Positions 36,187 through 44,811 of a stretch of DNA of 64,000 nt are shown in pieces. The stretch comes from Symploca sp. SIO1C2 (GTDB lineage Bacteria > Cyanobacteriota > Cyanobacteriia > Cyanobacteriales > Coleofasciculaceae). The notes under the pieces were generated by a model. It made no database searches. It saw only the letters and a list, made by a program, of their open reading frames with translations, and was not told the origin of the DNA. The position numbers and the translations under genes are program-made. The stretch lies in assembly GCA_010672925.1 (NCBI GenBank), contig JAAHFP010000006.1, positions 239,503 to 303,502 on the forward strand, in the 5' to 3' direction. The stretch's first letter is position 1, and each line of letters starts with the position of its first letter.

Positions 36187-36384
36187 ATGATGACCCCGAA
36201 AAGTGCTCTGTTTTTGTTGATTTCCTGCATTGCTGGCATTGCTGCTGTTGGTTCAATTTTTGAACTATCTTACGGAGAACCCCAACTAGGTTCCTTGGCT
36301 ACAGGTATTATTCTGACGGCAAGTATTCCTTTAGGGGGTTTCTCTTTCTACGCTGCAGTTCGTGATGCGAGGGCAAATCAATAA
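36187..36384 (+). CDS. Small two-helix membrane protein
   Basis: 65 aa, MMTPKSALFLLISCIAGIAA..., with two hydrophobic helices (about residues 7-25 and 36-58) separated by SYGEPQLGS. No recognised motif. It starts 16 bp after def on the same strand and is likely in its transcript. Confidence 0.65.
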   Translation: MMTPKSALFLLISCIAGIAAVGSIFELSYGEPQLGSLATGIILTASIPLGGFSFYAAVRDARANQ

Positions 36385-36769
36385 ACTCAAACCCTTGAAT
36401 TGTTCAGATTTAGTAATTTCTGACCTTACCCAAGAGGTTAATTCAACAACTTGTCGCTTTTAGGAAGCTAACCAGAAAAAGGGGCAATCTTCCTAAACCA
36501 TGCCATCAAAATCTACCAGTCAAAACAATTCAAAATTAAAGACGATTAGTGGGGCTTGTACCCAAAATTAGTCAATCCAAAATTATCTTTTCCTAATTTG
36601 GCATTTGGCATTTGGCATTTTGAATTCAAAAAATGGTCATGGTTTGTTATTTGTTATTTCTTGTTTTTAAAATGAGGGTTCCCTACACCCCAAATCAGCT
36701 TTCCTCAGCTCCCTTTAACGACTAACAACCAACAACTAACAACCAACAACCAAAAACCAACAACTAAGC
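36385..36769. repeat. Gene-free stretch with 7-nt arrays
   Basis: Contains a GGCATTT array (36599-36620), a GTTATTT array (36643-36660) and a CCAACAA/CTAACAA array (36719-36766) that runs to within 4 bases of the next start codon. No gene seen. Confidence 0.75.
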
Positions 36770-38149
36770 GTGACTGGTCAACTCTACAAAGGATATTTGA
36801 GACAGTTGTCTACTGGTAGTACACCAGGCTTGCCATTGTTAGAGTATACAATCTCTAACAATCAAGAGATAGTGATCGGACGAGACCCCAACTGTCACAT
36901 TGTTTTAGATCAGCGTCAGTATACAATCGTATCACGGCGTCATCTAGCAATTCGCTCCGTCTTATCTCAGAAAAATTTACCCCAATGGGAAATTTGTGAT
37001 CTCGATAGTGCCAATGGTACTTATCTTAATGGACAGCTTGTGCAAAGTTGTCAGAAGCTAGTTTCAGGCGATCGCATTGAGTTAGGCCAAAATGGTCCAC
37101 AATTTATCTTTGAGGATTACTCTAACCACAGTCCTAGCTCTTCATTATCTTCTAGTTCAAAATCTAATGCCCCAGCAGCTATCAGCCAGCCAACTAAACG
37201 TCCTAGTGTTTCAGGAAGATCTAGAGATTTAGTAACTTTAACCCAATTATTTCCGATTTTTTCCACAGGACGGGATTTAACTCGGAAAGCCTTTTTGATT
37301 CCAGGTATTCTGACGGTATTCTTTGTTGTCTTAATGTTTGCTGCTGTTGGTGAGCCAATAGTATTTAACTTGCTCATTGCTGTTTATTTAGCAGGAGCAG
37401 CTTTATTTGTTGTCTATCAACTTTGTGGTAAACCTAAGCCTTGGTGGGTGTTGCTCAGTTGTGCCATCACCACTGGTTTAATCTTAATTAGTCCCCTACT
37501 ATCGGTATTTATCACAGTTTTTCGAGAAATTTTACCTGGAAACCTGCCCAATCCGGGAGAACAAATTAGTTTTGGCTCCTTACTCATCCAAATGTTTTTT
37601 GGTGCAGGGTTGATGGAAGAATTACTCAAGGCATTACCGGTATTAGGAGCATTTTGCTTCGGTAAACTACTGCGCTTCCCTTGGAAACAACGAGTTGGTA
37701 TTTGGGAACCTCTAGATGGGATTTTATTAGGAGCAGCATCAGCTGTGGGTTTCACCCTAGTAGAAACCTTAGGTCAATATGTTCCTGAAATTATCAACAA
37801 TGTACCCTTGCAAGCTAGTGAAGGACAAGGACAGCTGTTAGGATTACAGTTGCTAATACCCCGTGTTCTCGGTTCAGTAGCAGGACATATGGCCTACAGT
37901 GGTTACTTGGGTTATTTCATTGGCTTAAGTGTTCTCAAACCCCGTCAAGGTTGGTTGATTTTGCTTATTGGCTATATTAGTGCTTCTGCTCTTCATGCCC
38001 TTTGGAACACCACAGGATATATTAGTGGTTTACTCTTAGCCATAGTTGGAGTATTATCCTACGCTTTTTTGGCAGCAGCAATTCTAAAAGCTAGAGCCCT
38101 TTCTCCCACGCGATCGCAAAACTTTGCTACTCGCTTTTTTGGAGATTGA
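36770..38149 (+). CDS. FHA-domain protein fused to a PrsW-type membrane protease
   Basis: 459 aa starting at GTG 36770. An FHA domain (about residues 28-115) has IVIGRDPNCHIVLDQ, SRRHLAI and SANGTYLNG, a phosphothreonine-binding fold. After a Ser-rich linker come about eight membrane helices of the PrsW glutamic-protease/CAAX-like superfamily with LMEELLKALPVLG (the conserved Glu pair), GHMAYSGYLGY and ALHALWNTTGY. PrsW cleaves anti-sigma factors in Bacillus. The fusion suggests proteolysis or membrane gating controlled by Ser/Thr phosphorylation (inference). The start abuts a CA-rich 7-nt array without Shine-Dalgarno. Confidence 0.87.
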   Translation: MTGQLYKGYLRQLSTGSTPGLPLLEYTISNNQEIVIGRDPNCHIVLDQRQYTIVSRRHLAIRSVLSQKNLPQWEICDLDSANGTYLNGQLVQSCQKLVSGDRIELGQNGPQFIFEDYSNHSPSSSLSSSSKSNAPAAISQPTKRPSVSGRSRDLVTLTQLFPIFSTGRDLTRKAFLIPGILTVFFVVLMFAAVGEPIVFNLLIAVYLAGAALFVVYQLCGKPKPWWVLLSCAITTGLILISPLLSVFITVFREILPGNLPNPGEQISFGSLLIQMFFGAGLMEELLKALPVLGAFCFGKLLRFPWKQRVGIWEPLDGILLGAASAVGFTLVETLGQYVPEIINNVPLQASEGQGQLLGLQLLIPRVLGSVAGHMAYSGYLGYFIGLSVLKPRQGWLILLIGYISASALHALWNTTGYISGLLLAIVGVLSYAFLAAAILKARALSPTRSQNFATRFFGD

Positions 38150-38157
38150 CCAGGGAG

Positions 38158-38188
38158 ATTTTAGATTTTAGATTTTAGATTTTAGATT
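38158..38188 (+). repeat. 7-nt array (ATTTTAG), 4 copies
   Basis: Perfect ATTTTAG heptamers 9 bp after the FHA-PrsW stop. Confidence 0.9.
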
Positions 38189-38329
38189 GAATAATTAAAT
38201 TCAATGGCTAACTTCAGCATGATTTGAGTCAAAAAAGCTAAAGGTTATACCAAAAATAAAAGTCCTGACATACATACTTCCGATCTCGCCTCCTGCCTGA
38301 AGAGTATGACGCCACCTTAGATTTTTGTA

Positions 38330-39406
38330 TTAAGTTATCGGTTGTAGCATTCCAGAAGATTTGAGAGATGCTAAATCTGAGTTACCGGTGCAAAATAAAG
38401 CCGTTTCTAACTCAGCAATCAAAATATCAGTAAACTCATCCAAAGCTGCTTCTGATGTAGCCGCTGCTTCTAGGAAGGGTCGGGCTAAACCTGCGAGATC
38501 TCCACCTAAAGCAATAGCTTTGGCAATATCGAGTCCATTCTTAAGTCCGCCGGAAGCAATCAGGGGAATCTCCGGAACAACAGCCCGAATACTCCTCAGA
38601 CATTCAGCCGTCGGTAACCCCCAGTCTGCAAAAGTTTGTCCCAGACGGCGCTGTTTATGATCTTTTGCCCGTTGACTTTCAACTTTTGCCCAGGATGTTC
38701 CACCAGCCCCAGCAACATCGATAGCGGCTACTCCAGCTGCAATTAAACGTTGTGCTACAGGGGAAGAAATCCCATTTCCCACTTCTTTGACGACGACAGG
38801 AACAGGTAATTCTTCACACAATTGAGCAATTTTAGGCAATAATTCCTTAAAGTTCTTATCTCCCCTAGATTGGACACATTCTTGCAAAGGGTTGAGATGA
38901 AGAATCAAAGCATCAGCTTCAAGTAATTCCACTACCCGCAAACATTCCTCTAAACCATATCCATAGTTCAACTGTACAGCACCGATATTCGCTAGAAGTA
39001 GGATATCCGGAGCGCAGGAACGAACAGCAAACGTCGGGGCTAAAGACGGTTGTTCCACAATAATCCGTTGAGAACCAACACCCATTGCCAAGCCATAACG
39101 TTGAGCAACCGTTGCTAATCTGGTATTGACTAAACGAGCAAATTCTGTCCCACCCGTCATCGACGAAATCAGAATCGGGGCTTTTAATGATTTCCCCAAA
39201 AAATGGGTTGCTAAATTGATATCGTCATAGTCAAGTTCCGGAAGACAACAATGGGTAAAGCGATAGCCTTCAAAACCACTGGTGACCTGGCGAAACTCCA
39301 CATCTTCTTCTAAGCAAACCCTCAGATGCTCTGCTTTGCGAGTCTCTATTTCCGTATCTAAGGGGCTTGGTGGTTCTGAATCAGAAATTTGACTTGAAAT
39401 ATTCAT
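38330..39406 (-). CDS. fni: Type 2 isopentenyl-diphosphate delta-isomerase
   Basis: 358 aa from the ATG at 39406; an upstream in-frame ATG (39493) would add 29 residues with Cys/Ser-rich, family-unlike sequence. FMN- and NADPH-dependent isomerase of IPP and DMAPP. Motifs: [18 protein letters not shown] at the N-terminus, [56 protein letters not shown] and [20 protein letters not shown] (phosphate/FMN site). In cyanobacteria this is the usual IDI, feeding carotenoid, phytol and quinone synthesis from the MEP pathway. Confidence 0.94.
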   Translation of the reverse strand: MNISSQISDSEPPSPLDTEIETRKAEHLRVCLEEDVEFRQVTSGFEGYRFTHCCLPELDYDDINLATHFLGKSLKAPILISSMTGGTEFARLVNTRLATVAQRYGLAMGVGSQRIIVEQPSLAPTFAVRSCAPDILLLANIGAVQLNYGYGLEECLRVVELLEADALILHLNPLQECVQSRGDKNFKELLPKIAQLCEELPVPVVVKEVGNGISSPVAQRLIAAGVAAIDVAGAGGTSWAKVESQRAKDHKQRRLGQTFADWGLPTAECLRSIRAVVPEIPLIASGGLKNGLDIAKAIALGGDLAGLARPFLEAAATSEAALDEFTDILIAELETALFCTGNSDLASLKSSGMLQPIT

Positions 39407-39554
39407 CAGTTCACAAGTTTGGCGAGTTTGCGGGCTGAAAAAGTCACGGGAATATTCATCTGAACAGTTTCCTGAAACTTGGCTACATTCCACTCAGCAA
39501 TAGTGAAAATCCCTAGTTTTTCAAACAATAGAGATGATACACTATCCTGAGTGT

Positions 39555-39625
39555 CGTAGCTAGAAAATCCCAACTCGCTTTTTTAAAGACTGAATTGGAA
39601 GCTATCAGCTTTGTTGCAGAGGCTA
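39555..39625 (-). pseudogene. Tiny PIN-domain-like remnant
   Basis: Minus-strand LGFSSYDTQDSVSSL matches LGFSCYDAAHIASAE of the PIN gene 400 bp away, with TTGGGATTTTCTAGCTACGA against TTGGGATTTTCTTGCTACGA. It appears to be a short duplicated scrap of that gene. Confidence 0.35.
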
Positions 39626-39629
39626 ATTA

Positions 39630-39857
39630 CTACTCAATAATTTCCTCGTACTGATTGAGATTGCTTTCTCGATGCTGCTTCATTTCTACCAAAATATCCT
39701 CTAATGATTTGTGCTTTAACCACTGATGACGTTCTTTTGTATAGTCCCCTTGTCCAGGACTGAAATACTGAATAAATCTTATTGCATCGACAACCCCCAA
39801 ATAATCAACCAATGCTTGGTAACCTTGTTTGATGATCTCCTGCTGTGTTCTAATCAT
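39630..39857 (-). CDS. Small protein paired with PIN toxin remnant (antitoxin-like)
   Basis: 75 aa, MIRTQQEIIKQGYQALVDYL..., helical and charged, ending QHRESNLNQYEEIIE. Position right after a PIN-domain frame on the same strand (17 bp) suggests the module is PIN toxin plus this partner, but antitoxins usually precede the toxin; it could equally be an independent small gene common in cyanobacteria. No DNA-binding motif is evident. Confidence 0.55.
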   Translation of the reverse strand: MIRTQQEIIKQGYQALVDYLGVVDAIRFIQYFSPGQGDYTKERHQWLKHKSLEDILVEMKQHRESNLNQYEEIIE

Positions 39858-39874
39858 TGTTTAGTTTCTTCTAT

Positions 39875-40277
39875 TTATAAAACCTCTACTAGCCATTGCA
39901 TGGGATTATTAATTTTTACATTAATAGATTGAAGATTTTTCTGGGCTTTTTTTATAAGTCGATCATCTGTTGTAAGGAAGATATCCGCTTGGCTTCTTTC
40001 GGCACTTGCGATATGAGCAGCGTCGTAGCAAGAAAATCCCAATTTTTGGAGTTCTGCGATTCGCTCTAGGATAAATTGACTGCTAATGATTTTAATTTTA
40101 GCGATCGCGAGTATTGTTTTTACATTCTTGAGTCTTTCTAGATCAGGGGTTTGGTCTAATTCTGCTTCTAGAGCAGTGCTTGTGATCAGTTTCGGGAGCA
40201 ATACAGGATTGTGTTTGGTCATCAAATGGACGATTGAGGCAACAAGCATCTAGATAAATTCTATATTTTTCACTCAT
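39875..40277 (-). pseudogene. PIN-domain protein disrupted by a frameshift
   Basis: The N-terminus is in one frame from the ATG at 40277: MSEKYRIYLDACCLNRPFDD, the PIN beta-1 with catalytic Asp. That frame then runs off into CIAPETDHKHCSRSRIRPNP and stops. The remainder, TSTALEAELDQTPDLERLKN... AELQKLGFSCYDAAHIASAE ... FLTTDDRLIKKA, with the later PIN acidic residues, is in another frame to 39875. A one-base indel at about 40170-40205 explains this. PIN proteins are Mg2+-dependent RNases of VapC-type modules; this copy should be inactive unless the shift is a sequencing error. Confidence 0.75.
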
Positions 40278-40348
40278 GCCTATCTTTTTAGGTTGATGCT
40301 CATCACATCCTAATGCAGCTGTTGCAGTGTTACTTAGCAAGCCTTAAT

Positions 40349-40419
40349 GGGCGATACTGGATTTGAACCAGTGACGTCCTGCTTGTAAGGCAGGCGCTCT
40401 ACCGCTGAGCTAATCGCCC
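40349..40419 (-). tRNA. trnV: tRNA-Val (anticodon TAC)
   Basis: A 71-nt cloverleaf on the minus strand: acceptor GGGCGAT/ATCGCCC, D arm GCTC..GAGC, anticodon stem CCTGC/GCAGG with loop CTTACAA (anticodon TAC), T arm ACTGG-TTCAAAT-CCAGT. CCA is not encoded. It reads GUA/GUG-type valine codons. Confidence 0.95.
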
Positions 40420-40462
40420 GTTACCGTTATGATATTTAGGATAACACAAAAATAGAACAAAT

Positions 40463-41095
40463 ATGCCTTCTGGTCAAACACATGATCGGATTACTCTGTG
40501 GAGTTTGCCAGTAGTAACGGCTCTAACCCTTGCTGTGACAAGGAATAGTGACTTGACGCTGCTCGTTGCTGGAGGCTTTTTTTTTAGTGGACTAATGTTA
40601 AGTCCTGACCTAGATTTGCGATCGCGACCTTTTAAACGGTGGGGTTACTTGCGCTGGATTTGGATACCTTACCAGAGGATGATGCGTCACCGCTCTGTTT
40701 TTTCCCATGGAATGTTGGTGGGAACAACATTGCGGGTGCTTTATTTACTTAGTTGGGTAATTTTATTGACATTGTTCATTGTTGCTGTTGCCCATTTGTT
40801 CGGGGGGGAACCTGTTCCTTGGCAGGAATTTGCTCTAAGCGTGGTGCGATCGCTTTTTAGTTATCGAGTCAAGTTGATCGCACTGTTTATCGGTTTGGAG
40901 TTGGGAGCAAGTAGTCATTATCTGGCAGATTGGAGTAGTTCCGCTTACAAGCGTTGGCAAAAGATGGGGGCGAAGGGATGGTTTTCTGGAGTCGGGAAGC
41001 CTCAGAAGTCAAAGCGCAAGTCTACTCGTCAGTCTTCGGGCCGCAGTCGGAAAAAGCAACCCCAAAAATCTAGAGGAAACAGAAGGAAGAGTTAA
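40463..41095 (+). CDS. DUF2227 membrane protein, putative metal-binding
   Basis: 210 aa. Starts MPSGQTHDRITLWSLP, with the conserved THD; LSPDLDLRSRPFKRWGYLRW, RMMRHRSVFSHGMLVGTTLR and GASSHYLADWSSS carry His/Asp residues that could bind a metal, between four membrane helices. This is the DUF2227 family (called metalloprotease-like). The C-terminus (from about residue 175) is a long basic Lys/Arg/Ser tail. Function unknown. mazG follows 64 bp later. Confidence 0.85.
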   Translation: MPSGQTHDRITLWSLPVVTALTLAVTRNSDLTLLVAGGFFFSGLMLSPDLDLRSRPFKRWGYLRWIWIPYQRMMRHRSVFSHGMLVGTTLRVLYLLSWVILLTLFIVAVAHLFGGEPVPWQEFALSVVRSLFSYRVKLIALFIGLELGASSHYLADWSSSAYKRWQKMGAKGWFSGVGKPQKSKRKSTRQSSGRSRKKQPQKSRGNRRKS

Positions 41096-41159
41096 TTGCC
41101 AATGTTCTACTAAAAGCAATAAAGTAAAGAATAATTAAGTACCATCGGAGTATTCCTTA

Positions 41160-41999
41160 ATGCCTAGTTTCCAGGAGCCAGCTCAACTGATGACTCAAGT
41201 TTCTGTATTAGAGGCACTGCAACGGTTAATTGATGTAGTTGCTCAATTGCGTTCTCCCGATGGTTGTCCTTGGGACCGAGCCCAAACTATGGAAACTTTG
41301 ACTCCTTATGTTATTGAGGAGGCTTATGAAGTGGTAGATGCCATTAAGAGTGGAGAGCAAGCAGCGATCGCGGAGGAACTAGGGGACTTATTATTACAAG
41401 TAGTACTCCAAGCTCAAATTGCTAGCGAGGAAGGTAAATTTTGCTTAACAGAAGTAGCTCAAGGGATTACCGAAAAGCTGATCCGCCGTCATCCTCATGT
41501 GTTTGGTGATCTCCGTGTACAAAATGTAGAGGAAGTTCATTACCACTGGGAACAAATAAAAGCGGCAGAAAAAGGGGAGACCCCGGCTCAAGCGCAACTC
41601 CTCAGTCGCAAACTCCATCGCTATACTAGGACATTACCACCATTGATGGGGGGTATGAAAATTTCTCAAAAAGCTGCTGGTGCTGGGTTTGAGTGGGATG
41701 ATGTTGAAGGGGTTTGGGAAAAATTTAACGAAGAGTTAGGGGAATTAAAACAAGCACTTGAGCAAGAAAGTAAAACTGAGCAGCAAGCAGAATTAGGAGA
41801 TTTACTATTTACCCTGATTAATATTGCTCGTTGGTACGATCTTGACCCTTCAGAAGCTTTGCAGGGAACCAACCAGCGATTTGTTCAACGTCTATCTAAA
41901 ATGGAAGCAGTTGCAGAGCGTCCTCTTTCAGATTACACCTTGGACGAATTAGAGTATCTTTGGCAGCAAGCTAAAACTCAACTGGCACAGGAAAGATAA
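41160..41999 (+). CDS. mazG: Nucleoside triphosphate pyrophosphohydrolase MazG
   Basis: 279 aa with two MazG units. The first has GCPWDRAQTMETLTPYVIEE and EEAYEVVDAI...EELGDLLLQVV, the EExxE...ExxD Mg2+-binding set; the second has EELGELKQAL...AELGDLLFTLI. It hydrolyses noncanonical and canonical NTPs to NMP and PPi, a house-cleaning enzyme that also affects ppGpp in E. coli. Two ATGs are possible; 41160 gives MPSFQEPAQLMTQVS, and the internal one at 41190 is close to the family start. Confidence 0.94.
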   Translation: MPSFQEPAQLMTQVSVLEALQRLIDVVAQLRSPDGCPWDRAQTMETLTPYVIEEAYEVVDAIKSGEQAAIAEELGDLLLQVVLQAQIASEEGKFCLTEVAQGITEKLIRRHPHVFGDLRVQNVEEVHYHWEQIKAAEKGETPAQAQLLSRKLHRYTRTLPPLMGGMKISQKAAGAGFEWDDVEGVWEKFNEELGELKQALEQESKTEQQAELGDLLFTLINIARWYDLDPSEALQGTNQRFVQRLSKMEAVAERPLSDYTLDELEYLWQQAKTQLAQER

Positions 42000-42067
42000 A
42001 GATAAAAAAGGCAACAGGCAAGAGGCTGTTAAGATAGAAAGGTTGTCCAAAATTTAGAACTAACCCC

Positions 42068-42238
42068 ATGGCTGTTCCAAAGAAGAAAACTTCAAAATCC
42101 AAGCGAAACAAGCGCAAAGCTACTTGGAAGCGCAAAGCAACATTGGAAGCACAAAAGGCTCTTTCTCTAGGCAAAGCTGTCTTAAGTGGGCGCTCTTCCT
42201 TTGTCTATCCTACTGATGATGAAGAGGAAGATAGCTAA
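42068..42238 (+). CDS. rpmF: 50S ribosomal protein L32
   Basis: 56 aa: [20 protein letters not shown], then a basic helix and an acidic cyanobacterial tail PTDDEEEDS. It lacks the four-cysteine zinc ribbon, as is common for cyanobacterial L32. The protein belongs to the large ribosomal subunit near the peptidyl transferase region. It sits between mazG and the sulfite-oxidase-like gene on the same strand. Confidence 0.95.
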   Translation: MAVPKKKTSKSKRNKRKATWKRKATLEAQKALSLGKAVLSGRSSFVYPTDDEEEDS

Positions 42239-42262
42239 CAATCAAATCTATAGAAGGAAACC

Positions 42263-42853
42263 ATGGGCGGAAAATTCTTCCGTAAACCAGAACCAGAGGA
42301 AAGCAATCGCGTTCCTCCTGGTCAACATCTAGCAAAAGGCTTTCCCGTACTAACCTACGGCGATACTCCCCAAATCACCACAGATAATTGGGAATTTAAT
42401 GTCTGGGGCTTAGTCAAAGAAAAGACCTTCAGTTGGTCAGATTTTATGGCAATGCCCCAACATGATTTCACTAAAGATTTTCACTGTGTGACGCGCTGGT
42501 CTAAGCTAGATGTTCAATGGACTGGTATTAAAGTTACTGATGTGATGAAGCAGCTGGAGCTTGACTCCAAAGCAAGCCACATTATGATTCACTGTTATGG
42601 CGGCTACACCACTAATCTTCCTCTGGGAGAGTTTGTAAAGGAAGAGAACTTTTTCGCTCATACCTTGTTCGATGAACCCTTACCAGTAAAGCATGGTGGC
42701 CCTATGCGATTAGTTGTCCCCCACCTTTATGCCTGGAAAAGCGCCAAGTGGATTAATGGTTTAGAATTTCTCGACCACGAAGCATTAGGATTCTGGGAGC
42801 TTAACGGTTATCATCATCGAGGTGAGCCTTGGGCTCAAGAGCGCTACAGTTAG
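42263..42853 (+). CDS. Sulfite-oxidase-like molybdopterin oxidoreductase
   Basis: 196 aa, a compact oxidoreductase-molybdopterin-binding domain. The likely Mo-ligand cysteine is C75 in DFHCVTRWSKLDVQWTG; other family segments are WEFNVWGLV, IMIHCYGGYTTNLPL, HGGPMRLVVPHLYAWKSAKW and FWELNGYHHRGEPW. No signal peptide or heme domain, so a cytosolic YuiH-type enzyme; substrate unknown. It starts 24 bp after rpmF. Confidence 0.92.
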   Translation: MGGKFFRKPEPEESNRVPPGQHLAKGFPVLTYGDTPQITTDNWEFNVWGLVKEKTFSWSDFMAMPQHDFTKDFHCVTRWSKLDVQWTGIKVTDVMKQLELDSKASHIMIHCYGGYTTNLPLGEFVKEENFFAHTLFDEPLPVKHGGPMRLVVPHLYAWKSAKWINGLEFLDHEALGFWELNGYHHRGEPWAQERYS

Positions 42854-42916
42854 TCATGTGTTATTTGTAAGGGTTTGAGCCCTATTTACTTTCGTAACAT
42901 AGTTCGGCTTATTTCC

Positions 42917-42990
42917 ACCTAACACCTAATACCTAACACCTAATACCTAACACCTAACACCTAATACCAATACCTAACACCTAATACCCT
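42917..42990. repeat. 7-nt array (CACCTAA/TACCTAA), about 10 copies
   Basis: CACCTAA and TACCTAA heptamers, overlapping the 3' end of the minus-strand 63-aa gene and supplying its stop codon. Confidence 0.92.
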
Positions 42991-43165
42991 CCCGCGACTG
43001 TTGCTTAACCTGACCAGATTTAGCTGCTTGTTGCAGTTGAATTAAAGCATCAATGTCTTCTATATCATAGCGAACGGCAAACAGCTCCTTGAGTTGCTCT
43101 TCTGTTTCCAAGGTCAGATAACCGCTTTGAATAACCTGATTAACAATTTCGCTAATCATAGACAT
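42974..43165 (-). CDS. Small conserved hypothetical protein
   Basis: 63 aa, MSMISEIVNQVIQSGYLTLE..., with EEQLKELFAVRYDIEDIDAL and a helical tail. It resembles small cyanobacterial proteins found near regulatory or toxin modules, but I cannot name a family. The last residues REGIRC and the stop come from the 7-nt array, so the native C-terminus was probably replaced. AGGAGAGG precedes the ATG. Confidence 0.6.
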   Translation of the reverse strand: MSMISEIVNQVIQSGYLTLETEEQLKELFAVRYDIEDIDALIQLQQAAKSGQVKQQSREGIRC

Positions 43166-43316
43166 AACCTCTCCTTTGCTGCCTATATTCGTTATTGTTA
43201 GTATCTGATTTTTCTTTTTAAGCTTCTGTGAGAGTTATAGTTACAACTCGTGATAAGTTGTCTTACTGTATGTGAGCAAGTATTAGAGAGTGGTGTGATA
43301 CATATTACAGGAAGAA

Positions 43317-44639
43317 ATGACTACCAGACCAAAAGTAATTGTCTTAGATGATGATCCTACAGGTTCCCAGACAGTTCATAGCTGTCTACTGCTGACACGC
43401 TGGGATGAGGCGACTTTGAAATTGGGACTTAAGGATAGCTCCCCAATCTTCTTTATTCTAACAAATACTAGAGCACTCACTCCAGAGCAAGCTGCCACAG
43501 TTACTAGAGAAGTTTGCCAAAACCTCAAAATTACCTTGGAGGCTGAGGGAATTGAGGATTTTCTGGTGGTAAGTCGTTCGGACTCAACCCTGCGGGGACA
43601 TTACCCTGTAGAAACTGACGTCATTGCAGAAGAAGTCGGACCATTTGATGCCCATTTCTTGGTACCAGCTTTTTTTGAGGGGGGACGAGTTACCCGTGAT
43701 AGTGTTCATTATCTGGTAATTGATGGCGTACCAACACCAGTGCATGAAACCGAATTTGCCCAAGACTCCGTTTTTGGTTACCGTTATAGTTATTTACCAG
43801 ATTACGTAGAAGAGAAGACTCAAGGCCGCATTAAAGCCAGCGTGGTAGAGAGATTTATACTTGATGATATTCGTAGTGGTAGTTTAGAGCGCCTCCAGCA
43901 ACTTACCGGTAACCAATGTGGAGTAGTAGATGGGGAAACTCAAGGCGATTTAGATCAATTTGCCGCAGATATCCTAACAGCAGCAGCACAGGGTAAGCGC
44001 TTTCTGTTTCGCTCAGCTGCTAGCATCTTAACCTCCTTGGCTAATCTCGGTCCTCAGCCGGTGGCAGCAGCAGATATGGCTGAGTATGTGCGGCAAGGGA
44101 AGCCTGGAGCGGTGATTGTCGGTTCCCACGTTAAAAAAACCACACAACAGCTAGAGCGTCTGTTACTAGAGCCAGGGATTGTTGGTGTAGAGGTGGATGT
44201 GGCTCATTTATTGGATGAGTCGGAAGCCAAAAGAGCAGAGCTTTTGGCAAAAGTTCTGCAAACAGTCCAAGAGGCTCATACTAACGGTAAAACATCTGTA
44301 GTGTATACCAGTCGTGAAGAACTAGTATTTAAAGATATCCAAACTCGACTAGCATTTGGGGCAGCAGTTTCTGCTTTATTGATGGATATTGTGCGGGGAT
44401 TACCAGCAGATATCGGTTTCTTAATTAGTAAAGGGGGAATTACTTCCAACGATGTTTTAAGTACTGGTTTAAACTTGAGAGCAGCACGACTCTTGGGGCA
44501 AATTATACCCGGATGCTCTGTTGTGCGCACACCAGCTGACCATCCCCAATTTCCCGATTTGCCTGTGGTGCTATTTCCCGGCAATGTAGGAGATGCTAAT
44601 GCCTTAGCTACGACTTACCAAAGGTTTAAGGGGAGCTGA
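43317..44639 (+). CDS. Four-carbon acid sugar kinase family protein (DUF1537)
   Basis: 440 aa. The N-terminal substrate domain has VIVLDDDPTGSQTVHSCLLL and SRSDSTLRGHYPVETDVI, the C-terminal nucleotide-binding domain AFGAAVSALLMDIV, LISKGGITSNDVL and VVLFPGNVGDANALA. Known relatives (OtnK, DtnK) phosphorylate the C-4 hydroxyl of D-erythronate or threonate in catabolism. Here it converges on eboF with only a 9-nt array between, and its substrate cannot be inferred; a role with the ebo genes is possible but not shown. Confidence 0.9.
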   Translation: MTTRPKVIVLDDDPTGSQTVHSCLLLTRWDEATLKLGLKDSSPIFFILTNTRALTPEQAATVTREVCQNLKITLEAEGIEDFLVVSRSDSTLRGHYPVETDVIAEEVGPFDAHFLVPAFFEGGRVTRDSVHYLVIDGVPTPVHETEFAQDSVFGYRYSYLPDYVEEKTQGRIKASVVERFILDDIRSGSLERLQQLTGNQCGVVDGETQGDLDQFAADILTAAAQGKRFLFRSAASILTSLANLGPQPVAAADMAEYVRQGKPGAVIVGSHVKKTTQQLERLLLEPGIVGVEVDVAHLLDESEAKRAELLAKVLQTVQEAHTNGKTSVVYTSREELVFKDIQTRLAFGAAVSALLMDIVRGLPADIGFLISKGGITSNDVLSTGLNLRAARLLGQIIPGCSVVRTPADHPQFPDLPVVLFPGNVGDANALATTYQRFKGS

Positions 44640-44656
44640 GGGAGTGTGGGGAGACA

Positions 44657-44773
44657 AGGGAGACAAGGGAGACAAGGGAGATATGGGAGACAAGGGAGAT
44701 ATGGGAGACAAGGGAGACAAGGGAGACAAGGGAGACAAGGGAGACAAGGGAGACAAGGGAGACAAGGGAGATA
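44657..44773 (+). repeat. 9-nt tandem array (GGGAGACAA), about 13 copies
   Basis: Units GGGAGACAA with some GGGAGATAT, starting about 18 bp after the DUF1537 stop and followed by CAAACAA heptamers (44782-44807). The plus-strand frame reads as Gly-Asp-Lys triplets, which imitates collagen but is only the repeat. Confidence 0.95.
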
Positions 44774-44811
44774 TTCCCAATTCCCAAACAACAAACAACA
44801 AACAACAATTC

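Noticed and set aside
40349-40419. Attachment site for an integrated element at tRNA-Val
   Set aside because: No integrase and no duplicated tRNA 3' end within the window.
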